Positions 9,709-19,231 of a stretch of 64,000 bases of DNA are shown here, in pieces. Every line of letters starts with the position of its first letter. Position 1 is the stretch's first letter. The translations under genes were made by a program, and so were the position numbers. This DNA comes from Myxococcales bacterium (GTDB taxonomy: Bacteria; Myxococcota; Polyangia; Polyangiales; Polyangiaceae): NCBI GenBank assembly GCA_003151595.1, contig PLXW01000018.1, positions 20,716 through 84,715 on the forward strand, in the 5' to 3' direction. The notes below the pieces were generated by a model, which made no database searches, had not been told where the DNA came from, and saw nothing but the letters and a program-made list of their open reading frames with translations.

Positions 9709-12700
9709 ATGATGTGGCTCGTTCGCATGGCGCTGAAGCGCCCGTACACGTTCGTCGTGATGTCGATGCTCATCGTCATCCTCGGCGTCGTGACGATCCT
9801 CCGAATGCCGACGGACATCTTTCCGGACATCGACATTCCGGTCATCTCGGTCGTCTTCAACTACCCAGGTCTGTCACCGGAGGATTGCGAGAAGCGGCTC
9901 GTCAACAGCATGGAGCGTGGGCTCACCACGACCGTGAACGACATCGAGCACACAGAGAGCCTGTCGATCGCCGGCATGGCGGTCATCAAGATATTCTTCC
10001 AGCCCGGGGCGCACATCGATGCGGCGACCGCGCAGGTGACGGCGATCTCGCAGACCTCGATTCGCCAGATGCCGCCCGGCACCACGCCGCCGCTCATCAT
10101 TCGCTACAGCGCGTCGAACGTCCCCATCTTGCAGCTCGCGCTGGAGAGCGACTCGCTGAGCGAGCAGCAGCTCTTCGACTACGGCACGAACTTCGTGCGC
10201 ACCGACATCGCGACGATCCAGGGCGCGCAGATCCCCTGGCCGTACGGCGGCAAGCAGCGCGAGGTGATGATCGACATCGACCCGCAGCGTCTCTACGCCT
10301 GGGGGCTCTCGCCGCGCGACGTGAACACCGTCATCGGCACGCAGAACGTCGTCGTCCCGACCGGCACGGCGAAGATCGGGACCGGCGAATATCCGATCGT
10401 CCTCAACGCGAACCCCGAGCTCCTCGATCAGATCGCGGGCATTCCCATCAAGGTGGTTCACGGGACGACGGTCTACGTGCGCGACGTCGCCAACGTGCGC
10501 GACGGCTACGCCCCGCAGACGAGCCTGGTGCACGTCGAGGGGAAGAAGTCCGTGCTCATGTCGATCATGAAGCAGGGGAGTGTGAGCACGCTCGACGTCG
10601 TGAAGCGCATCCGCAACACCCTGCCCTCGACGCTGGCGCGCTTGCCGAAGGAGCTGAAGGTCGCGCTGCTGTTCGATCAGTCGATCTTCGTGCGCGCCGC
10701 GGTCAAAGGGGTCGTGACCGAAGCGGGCATCGCCGCCGGGCTCACGGCGATCATGCTGCTCGTGTTCCTCGGGAGCTGGCGCAGCACGCTCATCGTCATC
10801 GTCTCCATTCCGCTGTCGATCCTGGTCTCGATCATCATCCTGGCGTCGCTCGGCGAGACGCTGAACGTGATGACGCTCGGCGGGATGTCGCTCGCCGTCG
10901 GCATCCTGGTCGATGACGCCACTGTCGAGATCGAGAACGTGCACCGCCACATGGCGAAGAAGGTGCCGATCGTGCGCGCCATCCTCGACGGCGCATCCGA
11001 GATCGCGACGCCGGCGTTCGTCTCCACGATCTGCATCTGCATCGTGTTCGTGCCGGTCGTGTTCATCACCGGCTCGGCGAAATCGCTCTTCGTCCCGCTG
11101 GCAATGGCCGTCGTGTTCGCGATGCTCACCTCGTACTTCCTCTCGCGCACGCTCGTGCCGACGATGATGCGCTACCTCATGCCGAAGGAGGCGGAGCGCC
11201 ACGCGAACGCCGAGCACCACGTCCCGACGACGCTCGCCGAGAAGTTTTTCGCCGGCTTCGAGAGCGGCTTCGAGCGGCTGCGCCTGGCGTACGGCGGGTG
11301 GCTGGCGTGGGCGCTGGCACATCGCGCGGCGGTGATCTCGGGCTTCATCGCGTTCGTCGCCGCGTCGATGCTCCTCTTTCCGATCCTCGGTCGCGACTTC
11401 TTCCCGACGGTCGACGCCGGCCTCATCAAGCTGCACGTGCGCGGCGTCCCCGGCACGCGCATCGAGGAGACCGAACGAAAGTTCGCGCAGGTCGAAGACG
11501 AGATCCGGAGCGTGATTCCCGCCGGCGAGGTGGAGACGATCCTCGACAACATCGGCATCCCGTACAGCAGCATCAACCTGTCGTTGAGCGACGGCTCGCT
11601 CATCTCCGCGGCCGACGGCGAGATCTACATCTCGCTCAAGGAGGGGCACCACGCGACGAACGGGTACGTGCGAACGCTGCGCGGCGCGCTCCACCAGAAG
11701 TTCCCCGAGCAGACGTTCTTCTTCCTCGCGCCCGACATCTCGACCCAGGTCTTGAACTTCGGGCTGCCGGCGCCGATCGACGTGCAGGTGCTCGGCGCCA
11801 TCGGCAACGAGGATCAGACGTTCGCGCTGGCGCAGACGATCGCCGATCGGATGGCGCGAATCCCGGGCGCGGTCGACGTTCACCTGGCGCAGGTGCCGAA
11901 GCAGCCCGAGCTGCGCGTCGACGTGAACCGAACGATGGCCGGCGAGCTCGGCGTGACCGAGCGGGACGTAGCCAGCGACTTGCTGGTGTCGCTGGCGTCG
12001 AGCGCGCTCGTGTCGCCGAGCTACTGGCTCGACAAGCGCGGCGTGCAGTACCTCGTCGCCGTGCAGACGCCGCAGAGGGAGGTCAACTCGATCGACGCCA
12101 TGCGCACGACGCCCATCTCCACCGGCGCAGGGACCGCGCCGCAGCTCCTCTCGAACTTCGCCGAGGTGACGCGCACGCAGGGCGCCGTGAGCATCACGCA
12201 CTTCGGCGTCGCGCGGACGTACGACGTGCAGGCCAACTACGACGGCGCCGATCTCGGCTTCGTGGCCAAAGGGGTCAAGAAGATCGTCGACGAGCTCAAG
12301 CCGTCGATGCCGCGCGGGACGACCGTGAACATCAAAGGGCAAGTCGAGAGCATGGAGACGTCGTTCACCGGCCTCGGGTACGGCCTCATCTTCGCCGTCG
12401 TGCTCGTGTACCTGCTCATGGTCGTGAACTTCCAGTCGTGGCTCGACCCGCTCGTGATCCTGATGGCGCTCCCGGGCGCCATCGCCGGCATCGCGTGGAT
12501 GCTCTTCCTCGCGCACACGACGCTCAGCGTGCCGGCGCTCATGGGAGCGATCATGTGCGTCGGGGTGGCGACCGCGAACAGCATCCTGGTCGTTACGTTC
12601 GCCAACGATCAGCGCGCGGTCGGGCGCGACTCCACGAAGGCCGCGCTCGCTGCGGGGATGACGCGGCTGCGCCCCGTGATCATGACGGCCATGGCCATGA

Positions 12701-12885
12701 TCCTCGGCATGCTCCCGATGTCGCTCGGCCTGGGCGAAGGGGGAGAGCAGAACGCGCCGCTCGGACGCGCGGTCATCGGCGGATTGCTTCTGGCGACCGT
12801 GACGACGCTCTTCTTCGTGCCCATCATGTACAGCATTCTCCGTCGCAAACCGCCGGAGCACGACTCGGAGTTGGAGGAAGTATGA
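9709..12885 (+). CDS. RND efflux pump inner-membrane permease (AcrB/MMPL-type, HAE group)
   Basis: A 1058-residue resistance-nodulation-division permease that exports hydrophobic compounds using the proton gradient. It has the classic twofold layout: N-terminal helix, FPDIDIPVISVVFNYPG opening of the porter domain, TM2-6 from about residue 340, a second porter domain, and TM8-12 after about residue 890. The proton-relay Asp pair of TM4 is visible as D402-D403 in GILVDDATVEIENVHRH. Its stop overlaps the start of the membrane-fusion protein (ATGA). No outer-membrane factor gene follows, so the pump may use a TolC encoded elsewhere. The substrate cannot be told from the sequence. Confidence 0.93.
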   Translation: MMWLVRMALKRPYTFVVMSMLIVILGVVTILRMPTDIFPDIDIPVISVVFNYPGLSPEDCEKRLVNSMERGLTTTVNDIEHTESLSIAGMAVIKIFFQPGAHIDAATAQVTAISQTSIRQMPPGTTPPLIIRYSASNVPILQLALESDSLSEQQLFDYGTNFVRTDIATIQGAQIPWPYGGKQREVMIDIDPQRLYAWGLSPRDVNTVIGTQNVVVPTGTAKIGTGEYPIVLNANPELLDQIAGIPIKVVHGTTVYVRDVANVRDGYAPQTSLVHVEGKKSVLMSIMKQGSVSTLDVVKRIRNTLPSTLARLPKELKVALLFDQSIFVRAAVKGVVTEAGIAAGLTAIMLLVFLGSWRSTLIVIVSIPLSILVSIIILASLGETLNVMTLGGMSLAVGILVDDATVEIENVHRHMAKKVPIVRAILDGASEIATPAFVSTICICIVFVPVVFITGSAKSLFVPLAMAVVFAMLTSYFLSRTLVPTMMRYLMPKEAERHANAEHHVPTTLAEKFFAGFESGFERLRLAYGGWLAWALAHRAAVISGFIAFVAASMLLFPILGRDFFPTVDAGLIKLHVRGVPGTRIEETERKFAQVEDEIRSVIPAGEVETILDNIGIPYSSINLSLSDGSLISAADGEIYISLKEGHHATNGYVRTLRGALHQKFPEQTFFFLAPDISTQVLNFGLPAPIDVQVLGAIGNEDQTFALAQTIADRMARIPGAVDVHLAQVPKQPELRVDVNRTMAGELGVTERDVASDLLVSLASSALVSPSYWLDKRGVQYLVAVQTPQREVNSIDAMRTTPISTGAGTAPQLLSNFAEVTRTQGAVSITHFGVARTYDVQANYDGADLGFVAKGVKKIVDELKPSMPRGTTVNIKGQVESMETSFTGLGYGLIFAVVLVYLLMVVNFQSWLDPLVILMALPGAIAGIAWMLFLAHTTLSVPALMGAIMCVGVATANSILVVTFANDQRAVGRDSTKAALAAGMTRLRPVIMTAMAMILGMLPMSLGLGEGGEQNAPLGRAVIGGLLLATVTTLFFVPIMYSILRRKPPEHDSELEEV

Positions 12886-14156
12886 CGCCGCCGCATGGAG
12901 GAGCCGATCCGCCGGACCAGACCCGCGCCCCGAGCGCGAAGACCGCATCGCCGCACGGCGACCTCGGGTTCGAGCTCCCAGAGGCCTCGAGCGTCTCGCG
13001 CGGGCGTGTGCTCGCGATCGGGGTCGTCGCCGTCGCCGTGCTCGGCGCGGCGTTCGTCGTCGGGTACCTGCCGCGACGCGCCAATCGCGCGGCGCTCGAG
13101 CAAGCGACGACGACCGCGGGTGCGGCGATTCAGCGCGTCGAGATCGTGGCGCCGAAGGAGGGGTCGAGCGATCGCGCCATCGACCTGCCGGGGAGCGTGC
13201 AGCCGCTGCAGGAGACGATCGTCTACGCGCGGGCGAACGGCTACGTGCACAAGTGGTACGTCGACATCGGCGACACGGTGAAGGACTCCGCGCTCCTCGC
13301 CGAGATCGACACGCCGGAGCTCGATCAGGAGCTCGATCAAGGAAAGGCGCAGCTCGCGCAGACGCAGGCCAGCTTGATCCAGGCGAAGGCGAGCCGCGAG
13401 CTCTCGGCGGCGAACCTCGCGCGGTACAAGGCGCTCATTCCGTCGGGCGTCGTGTCGCAAGCCGATCTCGATCAGCGCTCGGCCCAGTCGCAGGTCGACG
13501 AAGCGAACGTGAACGTCGCGCAGGCCAACGTCGCCGCGCAGGAAGCGAACATGCGGCGACTCGCGCAGCTCAAATCGTTCGCGCGCGTGACGGCTCCTTT
13601 CGGCGGGACCATCACTCAGCGCAACATCGAGGTCGGCTCTCTCGTGACCGCGGGGAACGCGACGCCGCTCTTCAAGATCGCGGCGATGGATCCGGCGCGC
13701 GTGTTCGTGCAGGTGCCGCAGGACGTGGCCGTGGGCGTTCGGGCCGACGTCCCGGCGACGGTGATGCTGCGCGAGTACCCGGGGCGGAAGTTCGAGGGGA
13801 AGGTCACGCGAGCGGCGGGCGAGCTCGATCCCGCGTCGCGGACGATGAACACCGAAGTGCGCGTGCCCAACCCGAAGGGGGAGCTCATCGCCGGGATGTA
13901 CGCCGAGGTCGCGCTGACGTTGCCGTCGTCGCATCGCGTGTTCGAGGTGCCGTCGACGGCGCTGTTCAACGACGCGAAGGGGCTTCACGTGGCGGTGGTC
14001 GACGCCGACTCGAAGGTTCACCTAGTGCCCGTCGTCGTGGAGCGCGATACGGGGGCCACGATCGAGATCGCGAGCGGGATCGACGGCGGCGCGAGGGTCG
14101 TCAAGCTGGCCAGCACCGAGCTGTCAGAGGGAAAAATTGTAGAGGTGCTGCACTGA
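12882..14156 (+). CDS. RND efflux periplasmic adaptor (membrane-fusion protein)
   Basis: A 424-residue HlyD/AcrA-type adaptor that links the pump to an outer-membrane channel. It has a cytoplasmic N-terminal tail, a single membrane helix at about residues 43-65, a split lipoyl domain (YARANGYVHKWYVDIGDTV and the returning VTAPFGGTITQRNIEVGSLV), a helical hairpin between them with the motif GVVSQADLDQ, and beta-barrel and membrane-proximal domains to the C-terminus. The ATG at 12882 overlaps the permease stop by four bases, with GGAGG seven bases upstream. A retained helix rather than a lipobox anchors it. Order is permease before adaptor, the reverse of acrAB. Confidence 0.92.
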   Translation: MTPPHGGADPPDQTRAPSAKTASPHGDLGFELPEASSVSRGRVLAIGVVAVAVLGAAFVVGYLPRRANRAALEQATTTAGAAIQRVEIVAPKEGSSDRAIDLPGSVQPLQETIVYARANGYVHKWYVDIGDTVKDSALLAEIDTPELDQELDQGKAQLAQTQASLIQAKASRELSAANLARYKALIPSGVVSQADLDQRSAQSQVDEANVNVAQANVAAQEANMRRLAQLKSFARVTAPFGGTITQRNIEVGSLVTAGNATPLFKIAAMDPARVFVQVPQDVAVGVRADVPATVMLREYPGRKFEGKVTRAAGELDPASRTMNTEVRVPNPKGELIAGMYAEVALTLPSSHRVFEVPSTALFNDAKGLHVAVVDADSKVHLVPVVVERDTGATIEIASGIDGGARVVKLASTELSEGKIVEVLH

Positions 14157-14277
14157 CGGGTGCTTCCCCGCACCTGACCGAGCTTCAATTTTTCGCCGCA
14201 GGGACATTCGGCGTCGATCCAGGCGCGTCCCCCCTTCCGCAAAGGAGATTCGGTTCTACGCTGCGTACAACCAAAAG

Positions 14278-16932
14278 ATGCGCTGTGCAGTGCTCGTCGA
14301 CTCGGATGCCTCGATCCTCGGCGGCGCTGTTGCGCACGAAGCGCCAGGCTCGTCTCGCCCTGCCGGGAGGCTTCGGGAGCTGATCAGCGCCCTCGGATTC
14401 GAGGTGGTCCCGTCGTTCGACGACGTCACCCCCGGCGACACGCTGCTGGTGCATTTGCGCGGAGCGATAGGGGACGGCGCGTGGATGCGCGACGCGATCG
14501 CGCGGCTGGGGAAGTGCGAGCCGGAGAGCGCGCTCGTGATGGCCGAGGTCACGCACGACGGACCGAACGCCGACGCGCTCGTCGCCGCCGAGGTCGTCGA
14601 GGCGGTGCGCGGGACGATCCAACCGGGAGCCGGCGTCGGCGCGATCGTCGCCGTGCGGGCACAATCGCTCGACGGCGATCCGATCGCGTTCACGAAGATC
14701 GTGGCGCGCGTGGCCGAAGCGGCGATGGACGCGAACGGGTGCGCGCGCCTCTCGGTCGTGGCCGAGCAGCTTCGTGCGGATCCGGAGCGTCACGAAGCGG
14801 CGCAGAGCTACGCCGTCACGAACATCGACGCCGACTTCACGATCGCGCGAAGCGATCGCCCGTCGATGACCTCGCTGGTGGCGCTCGCCGACGGCGCGCG
14901 CGATCGCGCCGAGTGGGTGCACGCGCGGGCGGGGTATCGCGCGGCGCTGATGACGGCGAAGGACTCGGAGTCGCGTGCGCTGGCGTGGTCGCGCATCGGC
15001 GCGATGGAGCGCGCGCGGTGCGACGAAGACGAGGCGACGCGCGCGTACGAGAACGCGATTGCGGCGCTCCCGACCGACCGCGCCGCTATCGACGCTCTGG
15101 CCGAGCTGGCCGAAGAAGCCGGAGACGTGAAGCGCGCCGTGGTCTGGTCGATGAAGCGCGTGGCGCTCCTTGCGTCGCCTGCGGAGAAGGTCGACGAGCT
15201 GTTCTCCATCGCGCGCACCTACGTGCAGGAGCTCAGCGACGTGAACGGCGCGGTGGCGACGCTCGAGCGCGCTCGAGCGATCGAAGCGCGCGACGACGTG
15301 CTCGAAGCGCTGCGCCGCTCGTACCGGAAGCTCTCCGATTGGCCGAAGCTGGTGGAGATCACCGGCGCCCTGGCCGACAACGCGCCCACCGCTGAAGAGC
15401 GCGCTGCGCGCAGGTTCGCGCAGGCTCGCATCGCGCTCGATCGCATGAAGGATGCGTCGCTCGCGATCGGGTTCCTCAACCTCGCGCTCGACGACGACCC
15501 CACGCACGACGAAGCGCTCGACGTGCTCGTCGAGGTGCGGACCTCGCTCGCCGAGCTTCCGGAGCTCACCCGCGGGCTCGAGCGGGTCGCCGAGCGCCTC
15601 GAGCTGATGGGCGAAGCGGAGCGCGCAAACGACGTGCGCGCGCGCCTCGCGGCCATTCCGAGCGCTCCCGACACGCAGACGGGCGACACCGAGATGCCCG
15701 AGGCCGACACGACCGGCCCGCTCGATTCGATCCCCGAAGAAGAAGCCGAAGAGATCGTTTTGGTCGATACCGGCAAGCGCGCCGCGGCCGCCGAGCAGCT
15801 GCTCGCCGCGGGCGACGAAGGGGGCGCGCTCGAAGAGCTGGAGGCTGCGATCGCGCAGACGCCGCTCGACGTCGCGCTGCACGAGCGGCTCTTCGCGCTT
15901 CACTCGCAGGCCGAGCGGTTCGATCGCGCGCTCCTCTCGGCGCAGGTGCTGGAAGAGATCGCGGGGGCCGAGGCCGAGCGCGACGCGTGGTTGGAGAAGG
16001 AGCGGCCGTCGGGCGCGCTTCGCGTGCGCGCGCTGCTCGATTCGACGGCGTGGGAGCTCCTTCGCGCCAGCGGCTCGGACGACGTGATCGAGTCGCTCTT
16101 CGCGTCGATCTCGAAGGCGGCCATCCTCGCGCAGGTCGACGATCGTCGCGCGCGTCGCAAGCTCCCGTCGATCGATCCGGCGCGCAAGCAGGCGAAGGAG
16201 AGCACCGTCTCCATCGTGGCGAGCTTCCGCTGGGCGGCGCGCGTGCTCGGCGTGGAGTGCCCCGAGCTCTACGTGCTCGACGACGTGCCGGGCGACGTCG
16301 CCGCGGTTCCGGCGGCCGAGTCGTCGACCGTGCTCGGCCCCGCGGTGCTGAGTGGGCTCTCGACCAAGGAGCTGGCATTCATCGTCGCGCGGCACCTCAC
16401 GTACTACCGCCCCGAGCACGCCGTGCTCCTCTACTTCCCGACGATCCAGGACCTCACGTTGCTCGTCCTCGCGGCGGTGCAGCTGGCGATGCCGGCCGTG
16501 GCGATTCCGCCGTCGGTCGCGGCGCAGGTGGCGTCGCTTCAAGCGCGGATCGCCGATCACATCAGCGACGCGGACCGGGCCAAGATGACGGCGGCGGTCG
16601 GGCGGCTCGAAGCGCGCGGCGGGCGACTCGAGATCGGGACGTGGGTGAAGAGCGTGGAGATGACCGCGGCGCGCGTGGGGCTCGTGCTCTGCGGCGACCT
16701 TCGCGCGGCCATGACCCGGCTGCGCGCCGAGTCGCGCGCCACGTCGTGCGTGAACATCGACGAAGCGCGCGCGGATCTCGTTGCCTTCTGCGCGTCGCGC
16801 GCGCACGCCGACCTTCGCGGCGAGTACGCGCTGGTGACGTCGAGCTGGCCGCCGCCGCAGATGAGCGGCGTGCGATCGCGCGACGACTTCGCCACGCCGA
16901 CGTGGAACCTGATGGGTGACCGCGCGGTCTGA
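14278..16932 (+). CDS. Large TPR protein with putative caspase-like N-terminus
   Basis: An 884-residue cytoplasmic protein. Residues about 1-190 look like an alpha/beta domain opening with CAVLVDSDASILGG and later DTLLVHLRG, reminiscent of caspase-like folds but without a clear His/Cys pair. Residues about 200-580 are TPR-like helical repeats (ARAGYRAALMTAKD, ATRAYENAIAALPTD), with an acidic linker near 470-500. The C-terminal third contains ELAFIVARHLTYYRPEH, found in related large myxobacterial TPR proteins as I recall them; it resembles a degenerate metalloprotease helix. Start is the ATG at 14278, 121 bp after the pump operon. Likely a scaffold; function unknown. Confidence 0.7.
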   Translation: MRCAVLVDSDASILGGAVAHEAPGSSRPAGRLRELISALGFEVVPSFDDVTPGDTLLVHLRGAIGDGAWMRDAIARLGKCEPESALVMAEVTHDGPNADALVAAEVVEAVRGTIQPGAGVGAIVAVRAQSLDGDPIAFTKIVARVAEAAMDANGCARLSVVAEQLRADPERHEAAQSYAVTNIDADFTIARSDRPSMTSLVALADGARDRAEWVHARAGYRAALMTAKDSESRALAWSRIGAMERARCDEDEATRAYENAIAALPTDRAAIDALAELAEEAGDVKRAVVWSMKRVALLASPAEKVDELFSIARTYVQELSDVNGAVATLERARAIEARDDVLEALRRSYRKLSDWPKLVEITGALADNAPTAEERAARRFAQARIALDRMKDASLAIGFLNLALDDDPTHDEALDVLVEVRTSLAELPELTRGLERVAERLELMGEAERANDVRARLAAIPSAPDTQTGDTEMPEADTTGPLDSIPEEEAEEIVLVDTGKRAAAAEQLLAAGDEGGALEELEAAIAQTPLDVALHERLFALHSQAERFDRALLSAQVLEEIAGAEAERDAWLEKERPSGALRVRALLDSTAWELLRASGSDDVIESLFASISKAAILAQVDDRRARRKLPSIDPARKQAKESTVSIVASFRWAARVLGVECPELYVLDDVPGDVAAVPAAESSTVLGPAVLSGLSTKELAFIVARHLTYYRPEHAVLLYFPTIQDLTLLVLAAVQLAMPAVAIPPSVAAQVASLQARIADHISDADRAKMTAAVGRLEARGGRLEIGTWVKSVEMTAARVGLVLCGDLRAAMTRLRAESRATSCVNIDEARADLVAFCASRAHADLRGEYALVTSSWPPPQMSGVRSRDDFATPTWNLMGDRAV

Positions 16933-17075
16933 GGCGGACGTGCGCGGGGGAGCCTCCCCGGATCGCTCGACCACCACCCGTCGGCCCGCGCGCGTGTAGG
17001 CAAGCGCGCGCGTGCGCGGATTCCGCAGGATCTACGCCACCCGCGCGCGGAACGCGGCTTGCTCAAGTACGCACC

Positions 17076-17807
17076 ATGGCAGCGCTTCCGAGCATCGGAC
17101 AGGGACCGAGGAGACCGCTTCCGAAATCGATCGCGCTCACGCTCTACACGCTCGTGGGCCTGGCGCTCCTCGCGCTCGTCGTGCTGCTCGTGCGCGAGCT
17201 GATGCCGCATCACGCGACCACAGTCCCGACGGTTGCTCACCACGACGACGTGCTCGACGTCCCGGCGCCGACTCCCACTGCGGCGCCCGCACCGACCGCC
17301 ACGGCGCACGGCGACGGGAACGCGCACGGCCACGAGGCCACCGAAGTCGCTCGCCCCGCTCCGGCGCACGACGACCTCGTGCGCGTGCGCGCGCTCGCGT
17401 CGCTCATCGCCAACCCCGACTCGCAGCCGTCGACCGGCGTGTTCCACAACCGCCAGGCGGGCATCGATCACTACTCGTACGACGACAACTTCGGCCCCTT
17501 CCGTCGCGGCGCGCTGAAGCGCAGCGCGAAGAACCCCGCGTCCTGGGAGATCGACGGCTCGAACGGCGCGGCGTCGACCACCAAGCTCGAGGACATCGCG
17601 CCCAGCAGCGCGTTCCACGAGGCTGCGGTGGTGAAGGACGAGCAAGGCAACCCGGTGACCACCTGGTACTTGCTCGATTCGGGGCCGCTCGCCCCGGCGT
17701 ACGCGACGATCATGGCCACCGGCGGGACGCGGGTCGTCAGCCGCGCGTACCTCGAAGAGAATCGGGCGCAGTTTCCCGAGTCGCTGACCTCGGTGCTCGA
17801 TCACTGA
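17076..17807 (+). CDS. Membrane-anchored protein of unknown function
   Basis: A 243-residue protein with one N-terminal membrane helix (about residues 18-41), then a Pro/Ala/Thr/His-rich linker (about 50-98) and a C-terminal soluble region of about 140 residues. The tail has many aromatic and Asn/Asp residues (GIDHYSYDDNFGPFRRG). The topology suggests a periplasmic domain on a flexible tether. I recognise no family. The ATG at 17076 lies 143 bp after the TPR gene and 39 bp before the GAF gene, so the latter two may be co-transcribed. The upstream gap is GC-rich with an Arg-rich shadow frame but no other gene. Confidence 0.6.
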   Translation: MAALPSIGQGPRRPLPKSIALTLYTLVGLALLALVVLLVRELMPHHATTVPTVAHHDDVLDVPAPTPTAAPAPTATAHGDGNAHGHEATEVARPAPAHDDLVRVRALASLIANPDSQPSTGVFHNRQAGIDHYSYDDNFGPFRRGALKRSAKNPASWEIDGSNGAASTTKLEDIAPSSAFHEAAVVKDEQGNPVTTWYLLDSGPLAPAYATIMATGGTRVVSRAYLEENRAQFPESLTSVLDH

Positions 17808-17846
17808 GCGACGCCTCGCGCGGTTGCGTGCGATACTCGTCGCACG

Positions 17847-18842
17847 ATGGCGGGATCCCCCGAGCTCGCCCCCCCCGACCTCATCGCCGAGCTGTTCGAT
17901 CTGATCGAGCTCACGACGAAGGTGGATCGCGGAGGTGACGCGCTTCAAGCCGTGACGCAGACGACCGTGCGCTTGCTCGGCGGCGATCACGCGTCGATTC
18001 GCCTGCTCGATCCGTCGCAGCGGGAGCTCCTCTCGAGCGCGCGCTCCGGACGCGGGACGCACGTGGGCTCGTTGCCGCTGGCGCGCAACGCCGGCGTCGC
18101 CGGGTGGGTGCTCGAGCACGCGGAGCCGGTGCGCATCGAGGACGTGCGCAACGACGCGCGGTTCGTGGCGGCGATGGGGCAGGGGTTCTCGATTCGATCG
18201 ATGATGGCGGAGCCCCTGTGGTCGGGTGGGCGCGTCGTCGGCGTGCTCTCCGTGACGTCGCCCGAGGTGGGGGCATTCAAGCCGAGCGACGCGCTCGTGC
18301 TCCGCATCCTGGCGGCATGCGCGATGCCGCTGCTCGAGCGGGCGCGTCGCGCCGACGTCGCGCCGTTCGACGAGCTCACGCTGGCGGCGACGGCGGAGAG
18401 CGTGCGCCCGCGCATCGAGGCGGAGATCGAGCGGCTGCGAAACACGTCGCGCAAGTTCTCGGTCGCGGTGCTCTCGCTCGATGCGTTCGACGCCACGGTG
18501 AGCGCGTACGGGCGCGAGGTGGCCGATCGGGTGCTGTGCGTGGCGAGCGATCGTGTACGCGCGGCGCTGCGCGTGTTCGACGGGTTCGCGCGCGTGGGCG
18601 AATCCGATTTCGTGATGGTGCTGGTCGGGGTCGACGCCGACAAGGCACGCGACACGTGCGAACGAGTCCGCGCGCTGCTCGGCGAGTCGATGGAGCCTCT
18701 CGAGGGGGCGTTCCTCACGCAGACCGCGTCGCTCGGCGTGGCGACGTGGGACGGCGCGGAGAGCGCCGCTGATCTCGAGGAGCGCGCGCGCGCAAAGCTC
18801 GACGAAGCGCACGCCGCGGGGCCCGACTCTCTTCGCGCGTGA
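17847..18842 (+). CDS. GAF domain protein with degenerate GGDEF domain
   Basis: A 331-residue soluble signalling protein. Residues about 25-165 form a GAF domain (LLGGDHASIRLLDPSQRELL, then GVAGWVLEHAEPVRIEDVRND). Residues about 172-325 follow the diguanylate cyclase fold: DELTLAAT replaces DxLTGLxNR, then LSLDAFDATVSAYGREVADRVL, and RVGESDF stands where RxGGDEF is expected. Because the GGDEF signature is lost, cyclase activity is unlikely; it may bind a ligand or act as a pseudo-enzyme. Starts 39 bp after the preceding gene. Not a standard PleD-type protein since no receiver domain is present. Confidence 0.8.
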   Translation: MAGSPELAPPDLIAELFDLIELTTKVDRGGDALQAVTQTTVRLLGGDHASIRLLDPSQRELLSSARSGRGTHVGSLPLARNAGVAGWVLEHAEPVRIEDVRNDARFVAAMGQGFSIRSMMAEPLWSGGRVVGVLSVTSPEVGAFKPSDALVLRILAACAMPLLERARRADVAPFDELTLAATAESVRPRIEAEIERLRNTSRKFSVAVLSLDAFDATVSAYGREVADRVLCVASDRVRAALRVFDGFARVGESDFVMVLVGVDADKARDTCERVRALLGESMEPLEGAFLTQTASLGVATWDGAESAADLEERARAKLDEAHAAGPDSLRA

Positions 18843-19018
18843 AGCTCTACGCGGGCAGCGCGCCCCCCTGCGTACGCCGGGTTGCGGCGTCGCGCCCGTC
18901 TTGACGACGCGCGGATCATCTCTAAATCCTCGCGCGAAACCAAACATCGCTCCCGCCCGCGGCGCGCGACTTCAATCGCGTGACGCGCCCACGAGGAAGC
19001 GAACCTCAGGAGTCAGTC

Positions 19019-19207
19019 ATGCGCCTCACGAATCCGATCCTCGTTCTTCTCGCTTTCGCCACGCTCGCCGGGTGCGCCGCTCCCGCCGCGACCTCGCGCG
19101 GAGCCGACACCGCCGTGCGCGCCGAACCGCGCCGCATCAGCGACGCCGCCGCGTACCCCGACGCCGTTCGCGTCGCGACCGCGCCAATCGCGCGCAGCGC
19201 CTTCTAG
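19019..19207 (+). CDS. Small lipoprotein
   Basis: A 62-residue protein with a typical lipoprotein signal (hydrophobic residues 5-16, lipobox LAGC with Cys at 19), leaving only about 44 mature residues that are Ala/Arg-rich and end in ARSAF. The ATG at 19019 is preceded by AGGAG with a six-base spacer, which rules for this start over the in-frame upstream GTG at 18980. No family recognised. It follows the GAF gene by 176 bp and converges with the dipeptide epimerase gene. Confidence 0.6.
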   Translation: MRLTNPILVLLAFATLAGCAAPAATSRGADTAVRAEPRRISDAAAYPDAVRVATAPIARSAF

Positions 19208-19231
19208 CCCGCGCGTCTCAGTCCAGAGCCT

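Noticed and set aside
16933..17075. Possible terminator GGGGA-GCC-TCCCC after the TPR gene
   Set aside because: The stem is only five base pairs and no T tract follows; alternating CG sequence in the gap makes such stems frequent by chance.
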